From: Sepiola atlantica | Lineage: Eukaryota; Mollusca; Cephalopoda; Sepiida; Sepiolidae | Reading direction: 5' to 3' | DNA: 64,000 nt | Assembly: GCA_963556195.1 (NCBI GenBank) | Contig: OY744537.1 | Span: 15,680,743 to 15,744,742, forward strand | Part shown: one piece after another, positions 35,156 to 45,808 of the stretch | How the letters are laid out: the number at the start of each line of letters is the position of its first letter | Numbering within the stretch: position 1 is the first letter of the stretch | The notes under the pieces: model-generated | Database searches by the model: none | The model's input: only the letters and a program-made list of their open reading frames with translations | What the model was told of the DNA's origin: nothing | Made by a program: the position numbers and the translations under genes

Positions 35156-35395
35156 ATATCCTGCTTACCGACGCCTGTCGAAGGAGAAGATTCGAACAGC
35201 GAAGCAACGGACGATCCACACTCTTCACATTCTTCCGAAACCTCGTCCGACAATGAGGTTCGACAGGGAATCACGAAGAGCTTCACCGTATTCGCTGCGA
35301 CCAGATTTGCTCACAAGGAGGCCAATCCACAGAACTACATCTGCATGCCGCTCACCTCACCCCTTTTGCCTCACAAAGACAAGTGCGTCCAATTG
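35156..35395 (+). CDS. MyTH4-FERM myosin (myosin VII-like), linker and start of MyTH4
   Basis: A 240-base exon, acceptor GATAG|ATATCC, donor TTG|GTAAGG, phase 0 at both ends. Residues 1-40 are an acidic, Ser-rich linker (VEGEDSNSEATDDPHSSHSS). From about residue 43, FTVFAATRFAHKE...YICMPLTSPLLPHKD lines up with the start of the first MyTH4 domain of myosin VIIa, whose pattern there is KFAATYF......Y.RRPLKQPLL.H.D. MyTH4 domains bind microtubules or cargo and act together with the adjacent FERM domain in the tail of actin-based motors of sensory bristles and microvilli. Joining to 44559 is in frame and continues the domain. Moderate divergence leaves class VII, XV or XXII open. Confidence 0.85.
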
Positions 35396-35700
35396 GTAAG
35401 GTGGTAGATTTATTTCATTCTTAGAGTAATAACAGTTTCGGCCAAAACGGAAAATCCCGGTTATGTCGACCTATAAATGTTTATAACACAGTAACCTTTA
35501 TCGGGTAGATCCACATAGAACATACATAGCTTGTAAATATGGCATTGTTTAAAAGTGACAGCAAAATTATCATAACTCAATCAGTAACTTGTATTATTTG
35601 GATAATTCAGACGACTACTATACTTATCTTTGTTCTTTTTTCACACCGTTTCATTTGATGTAACCTCCGACCATCTTCATGTGCATATTTTCGATCTCGA

Positions 35701-35702
<2 letters not shown>

Positions 35703-35765
<63 letters not shown>
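35703..35765. repeat. (AT)n microsatellite
   Basis: Lies inside the myosin intron, next to a family-1 foldback fragment at 35600-35702 (TTTGATGTAACCTCCGACC). Confidence 0.95.
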
Positions 35766-35767
<2 letters not shown>

Positions 35768-35816
35768 TTACAGAAGATCCGAACACTATCGGTAGCAAAG
35801 GAAACATATAATTGAT

Positions 35817-35885
35817 ATCTTTTACCGGACTCTCTTCAGCCTCTGTTTAACAGATAAACAGAGGCTGAAGAGAGTCTGGTAAAGA
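35817..35885. repeat. Short perfect hairpin plus family-5 repeat
   Basis: TTTACCGGACTCTCTTCAGC and CCTCTGTTTA pair with TAAACAGAGG and the complement of the former around a six-base loop, giving about 30-bp arms with one mismatch. The right side continues (to 35945) into the repeat also seen at 14980-15070. Confidence 0.85.
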
Positions 35886-36036
35886 AGACGAATTATGGTC
35901 CTTATTTTTTGGATTTGAAACCGACGGTACCGATGCTGTTCTGATCTTCTGTAATACATATGTAAATAAATATTACACTCTTATTTTTGATTTTCCTTAG
36001 TAATTGAGCACTCTGCTTGGACTCTTTTTCACTAAC

Positions 36037-36154
<118 letters not shown>

Positions 36155-37700
36155 CACTCCTGATCAAAAATTTAAGACAACTTGAAAATCTTTCAAAAAA
36201 ACTTTTTAAGGATAGATTTTAAACTCCTCCCAATTAAGGTTACCAACACTACAATCTAAAATGTTATGGAAACAAAAAGCTACATTCCAAACATTTTATT
36301 CAGAAATTTACACTTTTATCAAATCAGGCATTTTACACTTGATCAAAATTATAAGACCAGAGACAAAAATTCTACGAAATTGTACGAAAAGTGTATGAAA
36401 ACATTCAACAACCAAATTTAATAATGAGTTCTACCGCCACTGGTTTTGATGACTACAAAAGTTCTTGGGAGCATGCTAGAAATAAGCGTTTCCGTTAAGG
36501 TGCGGGGGATGTTGCTCCAGCTTCTGAAGATGGCTCCACGCAGTCCAGTTTTTGTTTGATATTGTTTGCCATTTCGATAAACATCATCAACCCCCAAACA
36601 TTTTTAATTTGGGTTCAAGTTCGGTGAGCATACAGGATGTCCCAAGAGATGGACCCCATTTTCTTGTAGAAAGATCAAGGTCCGCCATGCAGCGTGGATT
36701 GCAGCATTATCCCGTTGGAATAACCATCCATCCCCACACAAACGATGGCCCTCCGTCATCAACGATGCTTTTTGTAGCATGCTAACATAACCAACCGCTG
36801 TCTGACGACACTGCACCACCGGGAGCTCCATCGTCCTTCTATACGAAAAGGCATCCCATACCATTAGGGATTCTCCACGGCTATGACGTGTGGAGAAAAA
36901 TTCAGGAGGCATGTTTTTGTTATGCCAATATCGTTGAAAGCCATCAGGACCATCTAAATTGATTTTTTTCTCATCAGAAAACAGGACTTTCTTCCACTTC
37001 TCAACGTCCAATGTTTGGTATTCACGACCAAATCTTAAACGGTCCACCTTGTGACGTGGAAGCAGCCGAGGAATTTGTGTACGCTTTTTATTTACCTTGC
37101 CTTTTTTGTCGTAAGTGTCGTCTATGGTTACTGGACTGCAATCAGCATCTGTGACTGCCTTGATTTGACTAGAAGAAAGTCCACTGTCTTTCACAACAAC
37201 CCGTCTTATTCTCCTACTTAATGCAGAAATCTTTTGGGGTCTACCAGTGGATTTTGCTTTTCCAAAATTCTCACTGTTCTTTAGAAAGTTGCAAATCACA
37301 GTTTTACTGTGATTTACCTTAGCTGAAATCGCCCACTGTAACAAACCTTGCTTATGGAAATCTAGAATTCGAGCATGCTCAACTTCGGTAAGTTTGCTTG
37401 TTTTAGGCATGGTGACACCTTTACGCAGTGATTGCTAATCTCTAACTGAACTAAAACATTGAAATTATCATAGATTTAACAAATTATGCCCCTGGTCTTA
37501 TAATTTTGATCAAGTGTGAAATGCCTGATTTGATAAAAAATGTAAATTTCTGAATACAATGTTTGGAATGAAGCTTTTTGTTTCCATAACCTTTTAGATT
37601 GTGGTATTGGTAACCTTAAGTGGGAAGAGTTATAAATCTATCCTAAAAAAGGTATCTTTTAAAAGATTTTCAAGTGGTCTTAAATTTCTGATCAGGAGTG
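36155..37700 (-). mobile_element. Tc3-like DNA transposon with ~210-bp inverted repeats
   Basis: Termini CACTCCTGATCAAAAATTTA (left) and its near complement (right, ending TGATCAGGAGTG) are flanked by TA on both sides. Inverted repeats extend to about 36362 and from about 37490, with about 85-90% identity by eye. The element is 1546 bp, as expected for a Tc1/mariner element with long terminal repeats. The single transposase gene is on the minus strand and is broken. It lies in the 9.2-kb myosin intron, antisense to the gene. Confidence 0.92.
36418..37410 (-). pseudogene. Tc3-like transposase, disabled
   Basis: Starts [20 protein letters not shown]. Residues 5-60 form the first helix-turn-helix, followed by a TGRPQK hook. 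The DDE core has D146 (VLFSDEKK) and D234 (FQRDNAAIH). The protein stops after SPNLNPN at residue 268. The stop (36604-36606) stands where the third catalytic acid would be, 35 residues after D234. Beyond it the same frame reopens to 36418 (VYRNGKQYQ, then FRSWSNIPRTLTETLISSM), so the full gene would be about 330 codons, normal for the family. Local indels around the stop, and a gap in the HTH-to-catalytic linker near residue 97, add to the damage. Catalytically dead. Confidence 0.9.
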
Positions 37701-37729
37701 TATGTATATATATATATATATATATATCC

Positions 37730-38055
37730 CTCCCTTAAAAGGAAAGATGAGCCTCTAGGAGAATTTAAAAACAAGCAGTCATACTAAGGCATGAAGCGAT
37801 GTCCCCCCCCCCCCCCCTAGGCAAGTTGAACACTCCCTAAAATAAGCTTGCTGGACTTGTCCGCTGATTTGACATTAATAAACTTTAACTTCACTTCTTT
37901 ACGTTTTGATAAATGTGGGCCGACAGTAGAAATTCAGGCTACGAAGTCGAAGGTGACTTTGTGACTGGGTTCGAATTTTTTAACATCGCATGATTGAATA
38001 AAACATGAAATACTGGTGTCTGTAGGTAATAATAATAAATGTTTATAGAAAATAT
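37730..38055. other. Unassigned intronic stretch
   Basis: Contains a C-run at 37803-37817. No exon recognised. Confidence 0.4.
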
Positions 38056-38078
38056 CGTGTATATATATACACACATAC

Positions 38079-38146
<68 letters not shown>

Positions 38147-38162
38147 GGGGAGAGAGAGAGAG
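38056..38162. repeat. Compound microsatellite (CATA)n(TA)n(GA)n
   Basis: CATA repeats, then AT, then AG/GGGG-interrupted AG repeats. Confidence 0.95.
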
Positions 38163-38339
38163 TTGACCCATGGTGCAACGGATAAATGCTTTGATTGCAA
38201 TGCGTTCTAACACTCTTTTGAAGGTCGAAGGTGTCATCCTGACTACATGTGATAATAACTGAGAATATAATAAAAATAAAGATACTTCAAAATTCTAGCG
38301 GAACGAGACCAATCAACATCCGTGGATTAAATATGAAGT

Positions 38340-38490
38340 TTAATTATAAACATAGGTTCTCGAATTCGACATAAAGATTTCCGAGTTCGAAAATATTAAC
38401 CTCAAGTAAGTTGGGGATTACATCGGACGAAACGTTGTAGAAAAAAAACCCAACAAAACTGAGAATAGTATTCCTAATAATACAAACAAT
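38340..38490 (+). repeat. Family-1 foldback fragment
   Basis: TTCGACATAAAGATTTCCGA then GTTGGGGATTACATCGGACG and AAACGTTGTAG match the right arm of the element at 14567-14810. Only one arm is present. Confidence 0.7.
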
Positions 38491-38624
38491 AAAATTATCA
38501 ATTCACATCTAAAACAAATTCAGAAACATAATATTCAATTCGTAATAATGCCAACCTTGGCTGCTTCTGAAATATAATAAAAAGTATAATCTTATCATTT
38601 GAAATCTTATATTCCGTTGCCCAT

Positions 38625-38870
38625 TTCTCTATTTCCACCTTAGAGGTATATCTGTTACGGTTGCCAACATAAGCATATTTTTGAATAAGCGAGAAAAATA
38701 TCATGGGGATATTTTAAATAAGCGAGAAAAATATCATGGGGATATTTTAAATAAGCGAGAAAAATATCATGGGGATATTTTCTCTATTTCCACCTTAGAG
38801 GTATATATGTTACGATTGCCAACATAAGCAGACTTTTAAATAAGCGAGAAAAATATCATGGGGATATGCA
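38625..38870. repeat. 33-bp tandem repeat with a segmental duplication
   Basis: Three adjacent units of AATAAGCGAGAAAAATATCA plus TGGGGATATTTTA. A CTATTTCCACCTTAGAGG segment (38628 and 38784) is repeated together with a further unit. Confidence 0.9.
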
Positions 38871-38999
38871 CCTTACGATTTGTAACTGGTTAATATAGAA
38901 ATACATATCTAGTATAGAATTAGGGTAGCGATAAGGATAGCAGGAAAAGGACTCGAGTGAGAAAGTGTCTTATCTTCAGACTCTGTCTATTACATTAGT

Positions 39000-39585
39000 T
39001 TGTTGGGATCTGTCTGCTCAGGAGACAATGGAGTTCTGCGCCACAGAGTAGTTTGTTGGCGAATTGCAGCGTTTGTTGTGACTGTGCAAGCCTATCCTGG
39101 ATCTGCAGGCTATGTTACAGTTGCCATAAATGTATGTGGTGTCTGCTGTCTGTGTTTTTTCTCAACCCTCCACTGCTGGTCTTTCCTCTCCTCACTCATC
39201 TTGAAGCAAACCTTAACGACACTTCTCTAACGGCTGCGGTCTTCAGTCACAAACTCCCATCCTGTTGGGTTGGTGCCACTCGTTCTCTTGTCTCGCTAGC
39301 AGAAATCCTTATAGCGTACGACAGGCCTTCCTGCTGGAGTCGATTGCGAGCTCGCCGTATAGAATACTCTTTGAGATTCTCCAATCGTCCATTAGCCTGG
39401 CATATCCAAGCCACTGGAGTCTTCGTTGGGTGAGCAGAGCGAACATGCTTGATATGTACGCCTGATCAAGAACGATATTGTTTGAGACGTGGTCCTGCCA
39501 GGTGATTCCTAGGATTCTCTCGAAGTTGCTCAGGTGGAGCGTGTTGATCCTGTCCTTTTGGCGGGAGAAGAAGTTACATTAGTAA
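39000..39585 (-). pseudogene. LINE reverse transcriptase C-terminus with zinc-finger tail, degenerate
   Basis: On the minus strand: RINTLHLSNFERILGITWQD, then QAYISSMFALL, QRRLQWLGYARLMDDWRI, SILYGELA, and after frame breaks CRSRIGLHSHNKRC. This is the common end of a LINE ORF2: R.N.FHLR.LR.ILGI.W.D, a RRLRWLGH..RM.D.RI.K..LYGEL block, and a terminal C..C...C.SRIGL.SH...C finger. Stops interrupt it. It is antisense to the myosin gene and inside its intron. The plus-strand open frames of up to 126 codons here are shadows of this relic. Confidence 0.8.
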
Positions 39586-39958
39586 TCAAGAAAAACAGGT
39601 GATAGTTCTAAATATGAAAAGGTAAAATTTGATTGGATTGTTTTGGAACACAAACGAACATTTGTCATATTTTAATGACTAAATAGTTTTTTTACGCAGC
39701 TTTTGTCTATTAATCGATTCCGGTCAATCAAATATGGGAAAATATAACTTTTATTCAATGGATCAGTCATCAATCAATTGATGGTGAAATATTCACAAAG
39801 TTTGTGAGCCATGATGCTCGCTAACTAATTGCGACTAGACGCTCTAATCCCAAGAGGCTAGTGTCCTTCTCCAGAAGAGTCTTTCTCATAATATAAGGCA
39901 TTCTAGTTAATCGCCTGACTCCTGGAGAGCAGGGAAGCACTTTTCTAGCAGGTTAATC

Positions 39959-39959
<1 letters not shown>

Positions 39960-40017
<58 letters not shown>

Positions 40018-40240
40018 TTATATATATATAAATTATATACATATATATATATATATTATATATATAAATATTATATACATATAAATATTATATATATATA
40101 TAAATATTATATATATTATATATATAAATATTATATATATAAATATTATATATATTATATATATATAAATATATATTTATATAAATATTATATATATAAA
40201 TATTATATATATAAATACTATATATATAAAAATATTATAT

Positions 40241-40292
<52 letters not shown>
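39960..40292. repeat. AT-rich tandem region (AT)n with AAATATT insertions
   Basis: Pure TA tracts at both ends with an interior built of TATATATAAATATTA-type units of variable length. Confidence 0.95.
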
Positions 40293-40297
<5 letters not shown>

Positions 40298-40697
40298 CAT
40301 AAATAAATATTAAATTTGTTATACCTACATACGCTAGCGTTTCATCAGTGCAGATAAGTAACAATTTCAGACGGTCGCGAACCCGATTCATAGAGCCAGC
40401 CTACAATCTGCAAGCAGTCACCATGTCCACTCGACCACCGGAAACTGTCACGTGATTTAGGGAGATTAATATTTATATGTACCTAGAAGCGGGCACAGAT
40501 AGAAGACTAATCGAGAGTGTTCGACGAACATATTCGGAACTTTACATTAGAGCTTTTTAACAGTCTATTTTTAACATCGCCGAGAGTGCTCGACTTTAAT
40601 TTTTTAAAGGAGCTTAGTATAATATTTATAAATAAATATTAAATTATTTATAACCTACAGACGCTAGCATTTCAAGCTCATTGTTTTCATCAGTGCA

Positions 40698-40778
<81 letters not shown>
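40698..40778. repeat. (AT)n microsatellite, left part of a nested cluster
   Basis: The AT tract is interrupted first by the MITE (40779-41143), then by about 14 bases of AT, then by the Tc1 element (41158-42486), and resumes after 42486. The insertions appear to have gone into one original tract. Confidence 0.9.
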
Positions 40779-40781
<3 letters not shown>

Positions 40782-41143
40782 GGTGATTCATAAGTCACTT
40801 CACTTAGCTATTTAAAATGTCATTTACAATTGAGGAGCGAATTTTTATTGTTATTCATATGGCCAAATTTGATCTCCCACACTGTCAATGGAAACGTGAT
40901 GTGAACAGAAAGCCTCCTTCGCACAACACCATAATCAATCAAATATGCTAGAAAGAGTCGTAAATTCCTTGCAAAAAAGAATGGAGCTATGCATGCAGAA
41001 CGAAGGTGGAAATTTTGAAAATTTGCTGTAATTTTAAACTCCCATAAATTTATTTGTTGAATAAACTTTCTGTTTTGTATTACCGTATTTTTTAACTTTA
41101 GAATTTCAAAAATAAATAGCTAAGTGACTTATGAATCACCCTG
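40779..41143 (+). mobile_element. Deletion-derivative MITE of a mariner-like element, copy 1
   Basis: Termini CAGGGTGATTCATAAGTCAC and its complement (GTGACTTATGAATCACCCTG), flanked by TA, 365 bp. The interior begins an open frame MSFTIEERIFIVIHMAKF then HCQWKRDVNRKPPSHNTI, which resembles a transposase N-terminus. It jumps to sequence reading LQKRMELCMQNEGGNFENLL in another frame, which resembles a transposase C-terminus. The middle, with the catalytic core, is missing, so this is an internally deleted non-autonomous element. A second copy lies at 59195-59560. Confidence 0.85.
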
Positions 41144-41157
41144 TATATATATATATA

Positions 41158-42486
41158 CACTCATGAACAAAAAAAATGGGCCAGGAAAGAAATTTACAAT
41201 TTATTGCACAAAAAGCTGCATTACACAAAATGCAATTAAATAATGAATGAAAATGAGTAAAAAATATAAAGAGCAAGATATTTACTTTAATAAAAACTTA
41301 GTATGGAATGGAATTGCCCTTAGATCAATTCTTTTTATCATGCTCTCAACCAACTTGGAGCACTGTGAAGAGGAGATGTTATTCCATTCTCTTTGTACTG
41401 CTTCCCATAATTTTTCTTTGTTGGAAAAAGTTTTTCTAACTAATGCACGAGATATTATAGCCCAAATATTTTCCATTGGGTTTAAATCTGGGCTTTGGCC
41501 AGGCCAAAACATCACATCAATTGAATTATCAGTAAGCCACTTCTTTGTGACTTTTGCTGTGTGTGCAGGGGCATTATCATGTTGAAAAATAATGTCATTG
41601 TTCATTTCTAACTTCTGGATGCTTGGTAATAGACCTCTTTCTAATATTTGAATGTATTCTTTGGCATTAATTGACGCATCACATCTGATAATTTCCCCAA
41701 CTCCTGCAGCAGAAAAGGTCCCCCATACCATTATTCCTCCGTTTCCATGTTTTACTGTGGTTTTTATGCAATTCGGTGAAAATCTTTCTCCGGATCTTCG
41801 GATGCAACGTTCAGGGGCATCACTGGCAAGGCAAAATCTTGATTCGTCCGACCAGAAAACATTTCTAAACCAATCTGCATCTTTCGTACCATAACATGAT
41901 GCAAATGTCTTTCTGTCGCTGATGTTCTTCTTAGTTAACAAAGGTTTTTTTGCACATCTTTTTGATGAAAATCCCATTTCCTTCATCCTTCTGGATATTG
42001 TCACTCTAGAAAGAGAATTTCCTTTTGCTGTTTCGAATTGTTTGCTATGGTCAATATAAGTTTTTTTGCGATCCTTCAAAACGGTCATTTTAAGCCTGTG
42101 ATAGTCCTTCATTGTGGATGCTCTGGGGCGACCAGAACCAACTTTCCTGCTCACTGTGCCTTCAATTTCGAACCTTTGCCCAATTCTCTTCACAGCTGAA
42201 AGAGATGTTGCCACCTTTTCTTCTTTCAAAATGTCGAAAATCTGCTTGTAAGTCAAATTTGCCTGTCGTAATCCTGCAATTCGGTTTTTAATTTTTTCGT
42301 CAAGATGTCGTCTTACTTTTCTTGGACTCATCTTTAATACTAATAATCTGAAAAATACTAAATAACAGCTAATTATTAGCAAACAAGCGATAAAAATTTT
42401 AAAAATTGTTTTCTTTCCAATTTCAATCATGGCCCATTTTTTTTGTTCCAATTTTAATCATGGCCCATTTTTTTTGTTCACGAGTG
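41158..42486 (-). mobile_element. Tc1-type DNA transposon, apparently complete
   Basis: Ends in CACTCATGAACAAAAAAAAT and GGGCCA (left) and the complement of CACTCGTGAACAAAAAAAAT and GGGCCA (right), 25 of 26 bases identical, flanked by TA. Total 1329 bp. The right end carries a second internal copy of the CATGGCCCATTTTTTTTGTT motif (42428-42453). One intact transposase gene on the minus strand fills the interior. Intactness and near-identical termini suggest a recent insertion. Confidence 0.95.
41282..42331 (-). CDS. Tc1-family transposase, DD34E, open reading frame intact
   Basis: A 349-residue protein from the ATG at 42331 (MSPRKVRRHLDEKIKNRIAG). An in-frame ATG at 42451 would add 40 hydrophobic residues and lies at the inverted-repeat motif, so I reject it. 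Residues 10-57 form the first helix-turn-helix and GRPR at 67-70 the minor-groove hook. A second DNA-binding region spans about 75-130 (SLSRVTISRRMKEMGF). The catalytic triad is complete: D162 (FWSDESRF), D252 (FQHDNAPAH) and E287 (SPDLNPMENIW), with 34 residues between the last two. The protein would bind its terminal repeats and cut and paste into TA sites. Length is typical (about 340). The last 15 residues deviate from the usual ending. Confidence 0.93.
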   Translation of the reverse strand: MSPRKVRRHLDEKIKNRIAGLRQANLTYKQIFDILKEEKVATSLSAVKRIGQRFEIEGTVSRKVGSGRPRASTMKDYHRLKMTVLKDRKKTYIDHSKQFETAKGNSLSRVTISRRMKEMGFSSKRCAKKPLLTKKNISDRKTFASCYGTKDADWFRNVFWSDESRFCLASDAPERCIRRSGERFSPNCIKTTVKHGNGGIMVWGTFSAAGVGEIIRCDASINAKEYIQILERGLLPSIQKLEMNNDIIFQHDNAPAHTAKVTKKWLTDNSIDVMFWPGQSPDLNPMENIWAIISRALVRKTFSNKEKLWEAVQREWNNISSSQCSKLVESMIKRIDLRAIPFHTKFLLK

Positions 42487-42499
42487 TATATATATATAT

Positions 42500-42590
<91 letters not shown>

Positions 42591-42608
42591 AGAGAGAGAG
42601 AGAGAGAC
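42487..42608. repeat. (AT)n(GA)n compound microsatellite
   Basis: Right flank of the Tc1 element: TA repeats with one AAATA interruption, then GA repeats with G-run interruptions. Confidence 0.95.
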
Positions 42609-43647
42609 AACCCTTGAAATATTAGACTACTGTTGAACCACTACCATTATCCTTCCTACTTTGATTTCATTCGAAAATTCTTACCCTGATATATCTGTTA
42701 AGAATTTTTTATTTCATAATCACAAATAATACGTCTCTTTACTTCTATAGTTTCCTTATAGATAATACAAACAAATAAAGGTGTTTCATTTTGTTATCTA
42801 ATTCATATACGTGTCTCAGATATGTACGAACATACTGTTAAATTAGTTGAAAAAAGAGAGTCACTCTATTTCTAAATTCTCACAGGTACATTAAAAACTA
42901 TTTGAAATGGTTGAATCAACACACAGTGATAGCTCTGTGAAAAATTTGTGTCTTGTTTAGTTAATTTCAATTTACGGCTAATTAGAAGAATTAAAATGGA
43001 TTATTTTACAAACATAGCTGAATTCCAGAACTAAGAAATATTTTAGCATGTATTTTGTGTTATTTAAGCATATAGGGAAACAAACATTGATGAACTCAGT
43101 TTCAGTATAACAAAACAATGATGTATATTCGTCTGGTCGGTCGGCCATCATTCTCGTCTCCCATGTGACCAGCTTCTGTTTTGATGAAATAACAACAAGA
43201 TTTGTTAATATCTTCTGAACTAAATTCAACAAACATTTGACATGGACCATGGGATATCTTATCTATAAATTTATAAACACAAAACCACGCCACGCCCGGG
43301 AGTAATTGGCGACTTAACCCGCTTTGCAGGGCTGAAATCATAACCGGACGAGATTGCTTCAATTTTAGCATGTGACGTCACAGCAACTTTTATACATCCT
43401 GCTACCATCTCAATATATAACATGTTTTATTTACTTCATAATCAGTTACAAAATTCTATCCTTCAAATACACTAGTATAAAATTAAGCATTTTTTACTAA
43501 TAATTCCTAAACATGCAACGATATTATTACCGCAGTACCCGCCACAAACCAATGCAGAAATGACAAGTAACAAAATATAAAATATATGAATTAACAAGGT
43601 TATAGTCGTCAGAAACGGTATTAAACAAAATAAGAACAATTGAGTAT
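42609..43647. other. Unassigned intronic stretch
   Basis: No exon or known repeat recognised. The overlapping minus-strand open frames at 42978-43371 show no domain. Confidence 0.4.
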
Positions 43648-43854
43648 TGATTTACTCCTCTCCAGGAGTTAGGCACAAGGCCAGTTTTTTTTTATCTTAC
43701 TCCCACAAGTAAGATGTGATCCAAGGTCGGGTCGGGAAAATGGGGTTTAACCATAGACCGGCGTAAATCAAGCCCCGAAGGACAAGACAATACCAGTTTA
43801 TGGGGTGCAGTATCCATCGGAACAGATACTACACTTTAGTCTTAGCCAAAAGGC
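43648..43854 (-). mobile_element. U2 snRNA-headed SINE, copy 4 (internal deletion)
   Basis: The minus strand starts in CTTAGCCTTTTGGCTAAGAC and runs through the U2 head; ACTAAAG carries one change. It loses roughly 115-150 bases of the GC-rich body and ends TAAATCAATAC. The 17-base flanks TAAGAACAATTGAGTAT (43631-43647 and 43855-43871) are a perfect target-site duplication, partly ambiguous with the element's own 5' end. It lies within the myosin intron, antisense. Confidence 0.88.
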
Positions 43855-43871
43855 TAAGAACAATTGAGTAT

Positions 43872-44558
43872 AACCCCCCAAAACATGTACTTGAAATTTC
43901 ATTCACTCATTTCGTATAGACTTTTCTCTTCCAACGACCATATCAGGACTTCTTCGGATGCAAAACCTTTTTTCTTAGCCGGATGCTCAGTCAAGCTTTG
44001 CTCGTCAACACCCACGCCAGAACTCCTCAGAAAAGACTCTCAGAGCCTACTTTGTTCGTTTGCGAAAGGGTTAATCGCACCCAATTGTGGCACTAACAAG
44101 TTCACAATTTATCCATTAACCAAATGAACTCTCATTGGGTGACTCGTGTCCAGACAAATATAACCTGCTTTGGCGACTACCAGTACATGTACAATTTATA
44201 TAAAAGTATACAGTAATATTCTATTTCTTTTCCTTCAACTTTACGGTGTCCTAGTCTCGTACTAAAATGATTTCCTTGTAAGTTTTTCCTTCAACCCAGA
44301 TCTATTTCTGTCCATTAACTCTCAAAGACATATAGGAATTTTCCGAGTACTCAGAGATATCCCTTGTAATTTCAATCTTTGGTGCTACAAACCACTCGAA
44401 GACATAAGGGCGAGTAACACTTGGCACGTGACTTGGGGTGTCTACAGTGTACAGGGAAAGCATGGAATTCGGATGGATAAACAAACAACTTTAATATCAT
44501 GAATCGATGGCACGATTACAAAGAAAATCAAAATTAAGGTTTCATTTTCTATTTTCAG
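43872..44558. other. Myosin intron, unassigned
   Basis: No further repeat recognised. The polypyrimidine tract and acceptor TTTTCAG close it at 44558. Confidence 0.5.
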
Positions 44559-44633
44559 GCTTCCTTGGCTTCATGGGTTACAATTCTACGAATCATGGGA
44601 GATCTGCCCGACGCTGAAATCGAACAAGTTGGG
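44559..44633 (+). CDS. MyTH4-FERM myosin, MyTH4 exon 2
   Basis: A 75-base exon, acceptor TTTTCAG|GCT, donor GGG|GTAAGA, phase 0 at both ends. The 25 residues ASLASWVTILRIMGDLPDAE and IEQVG carry the MyTH4 signature; myosin VIIa has ALAVWITILRFMGDLPEP at this place. This block forms the first core helices of the MyTH4 domain. It follows PLLPHKDKCVQL of the exon ending at 35395 directly. Confidence 0.92.
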
Positions 44634-45525
44634 GTAAGACTATCACCATTCTGTGAGTTTGATTTAGCTTGATTCAGACGAAGATAAACGCATAAAATCT
44701 GAAAGTTTTTATATCTCTCATTAAACTTGTGCTACTTTTTAAAAAAAGAAGATACCTCAGCTTAACAAGTGTGTAAATTTTTGTATAGAATCAGCTGGGA
44801 TTCTACATTTTACATGAACATAATTCCTGCAATTATGAGATTCTCATTCAATTTCTGATTTTATTAAGTTACATTTTATATGACCAAAATATCATTTTGT
44901 CCTAAATAATTAGGGATTCTGTTATTTTTAATTGAATTGCGCATCAACTTTGACCCCTTTTTTAAATAGTGCCTTTAGAAAGATATAAAACAATTAGTAT
45001 AGGTGGACTCCAAGAATATCACCTATGGAATCGGTAAAAAAATTCACAATCTATTCTGCAATCTATATATATGTGACTCAAAGATGTTGCGTCTCTATTT
45101 CTTATGATGTAGTTCGGAGCAGCAATGGTAATAGTTGTTGTAGTAATGAAATAACCACATATTATTGTTTTGGGTTTTAATCATTTTCTGTATTATTAGA
45201 CTGTATTAGCCTTTCCCCAAACCGTCATCTGTGGGGGTTAGAAGAAGTCTTTCGATACACGCCTGCTTCCTCTTCTGACAAAACCCAAGAGAACAATATC
45301 TAGTCTTCTTTCTGTCGCATATTACTATCTATCGTAACTCCCTGTTCGTGCGTCACTTCTTTGTCACGTTCGATAACCTTATTTCTTATTATCCACTTTC
45401 GTAATCTTAACTTCGTAGTAAAAAAGTTTATGTTTTCTTAACTTAATTATCCCATAGTCAAACCTTTGCTTGTTCTCTTTGAAATATATTTAGAACGAGA
45501 ACTGTCCATAGATATCATTTCCATT
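44634..45525. other. Myosin intron, unassigned
   Basis: No exon or known element recognised. Confidence 0.45.
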
Positions 45526-45527
45526 TA

Positions 45528-45680
45528 AATCTTTGAATGATTTAATTAGATCATTCAAAGTTTTAAATAACTTTGAATGATTTAATTAAATCATTCAAAG
45601 TTTTAAATAACTTTAAATGATTTAATTAAATCATTCAAAGTTTTAAATAACTTTGAATGATTTAATTTGATCATTCTGCA
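45528..45680. repeat. Tandem array of palindromic 40-bp units
   Basis: About 3.5 units. Each holds a 34-base perfect or near-perfect palindrome running from AACTTTGAATGATTTAA to its complement, joined by TTAAAT. Each unit could extrude as a cruciform. Confidence 0.9.
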
Positions 45681-45808
45681 TTCTTCGTCCTTAAAGTATC
45701 GTGATACCCAATGTTCCTAATCTTTCTTCATCACTCAAATTGCCCCCCTCCCCCCCAAAAAAAACTATGGAAATTCTTTAACATAACACTTGGTTTGGGG
45801 GGCTGGGA

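Noticed and set aside
39000..39465. Plus-strand frames of 66-126 codons, Cys-rich
   Set aside because: They are the shadow of a minus-strand LINE relic whose translation has recognisable motifs.
42332..42451. Upstream in-frame start for the Tc1 transposase
   Set aside because: It would add 40 hydrophobic residues starting at the inverted-repeat motif. Family members start at the MSPRK-type methionine before the helix-turn-helix.
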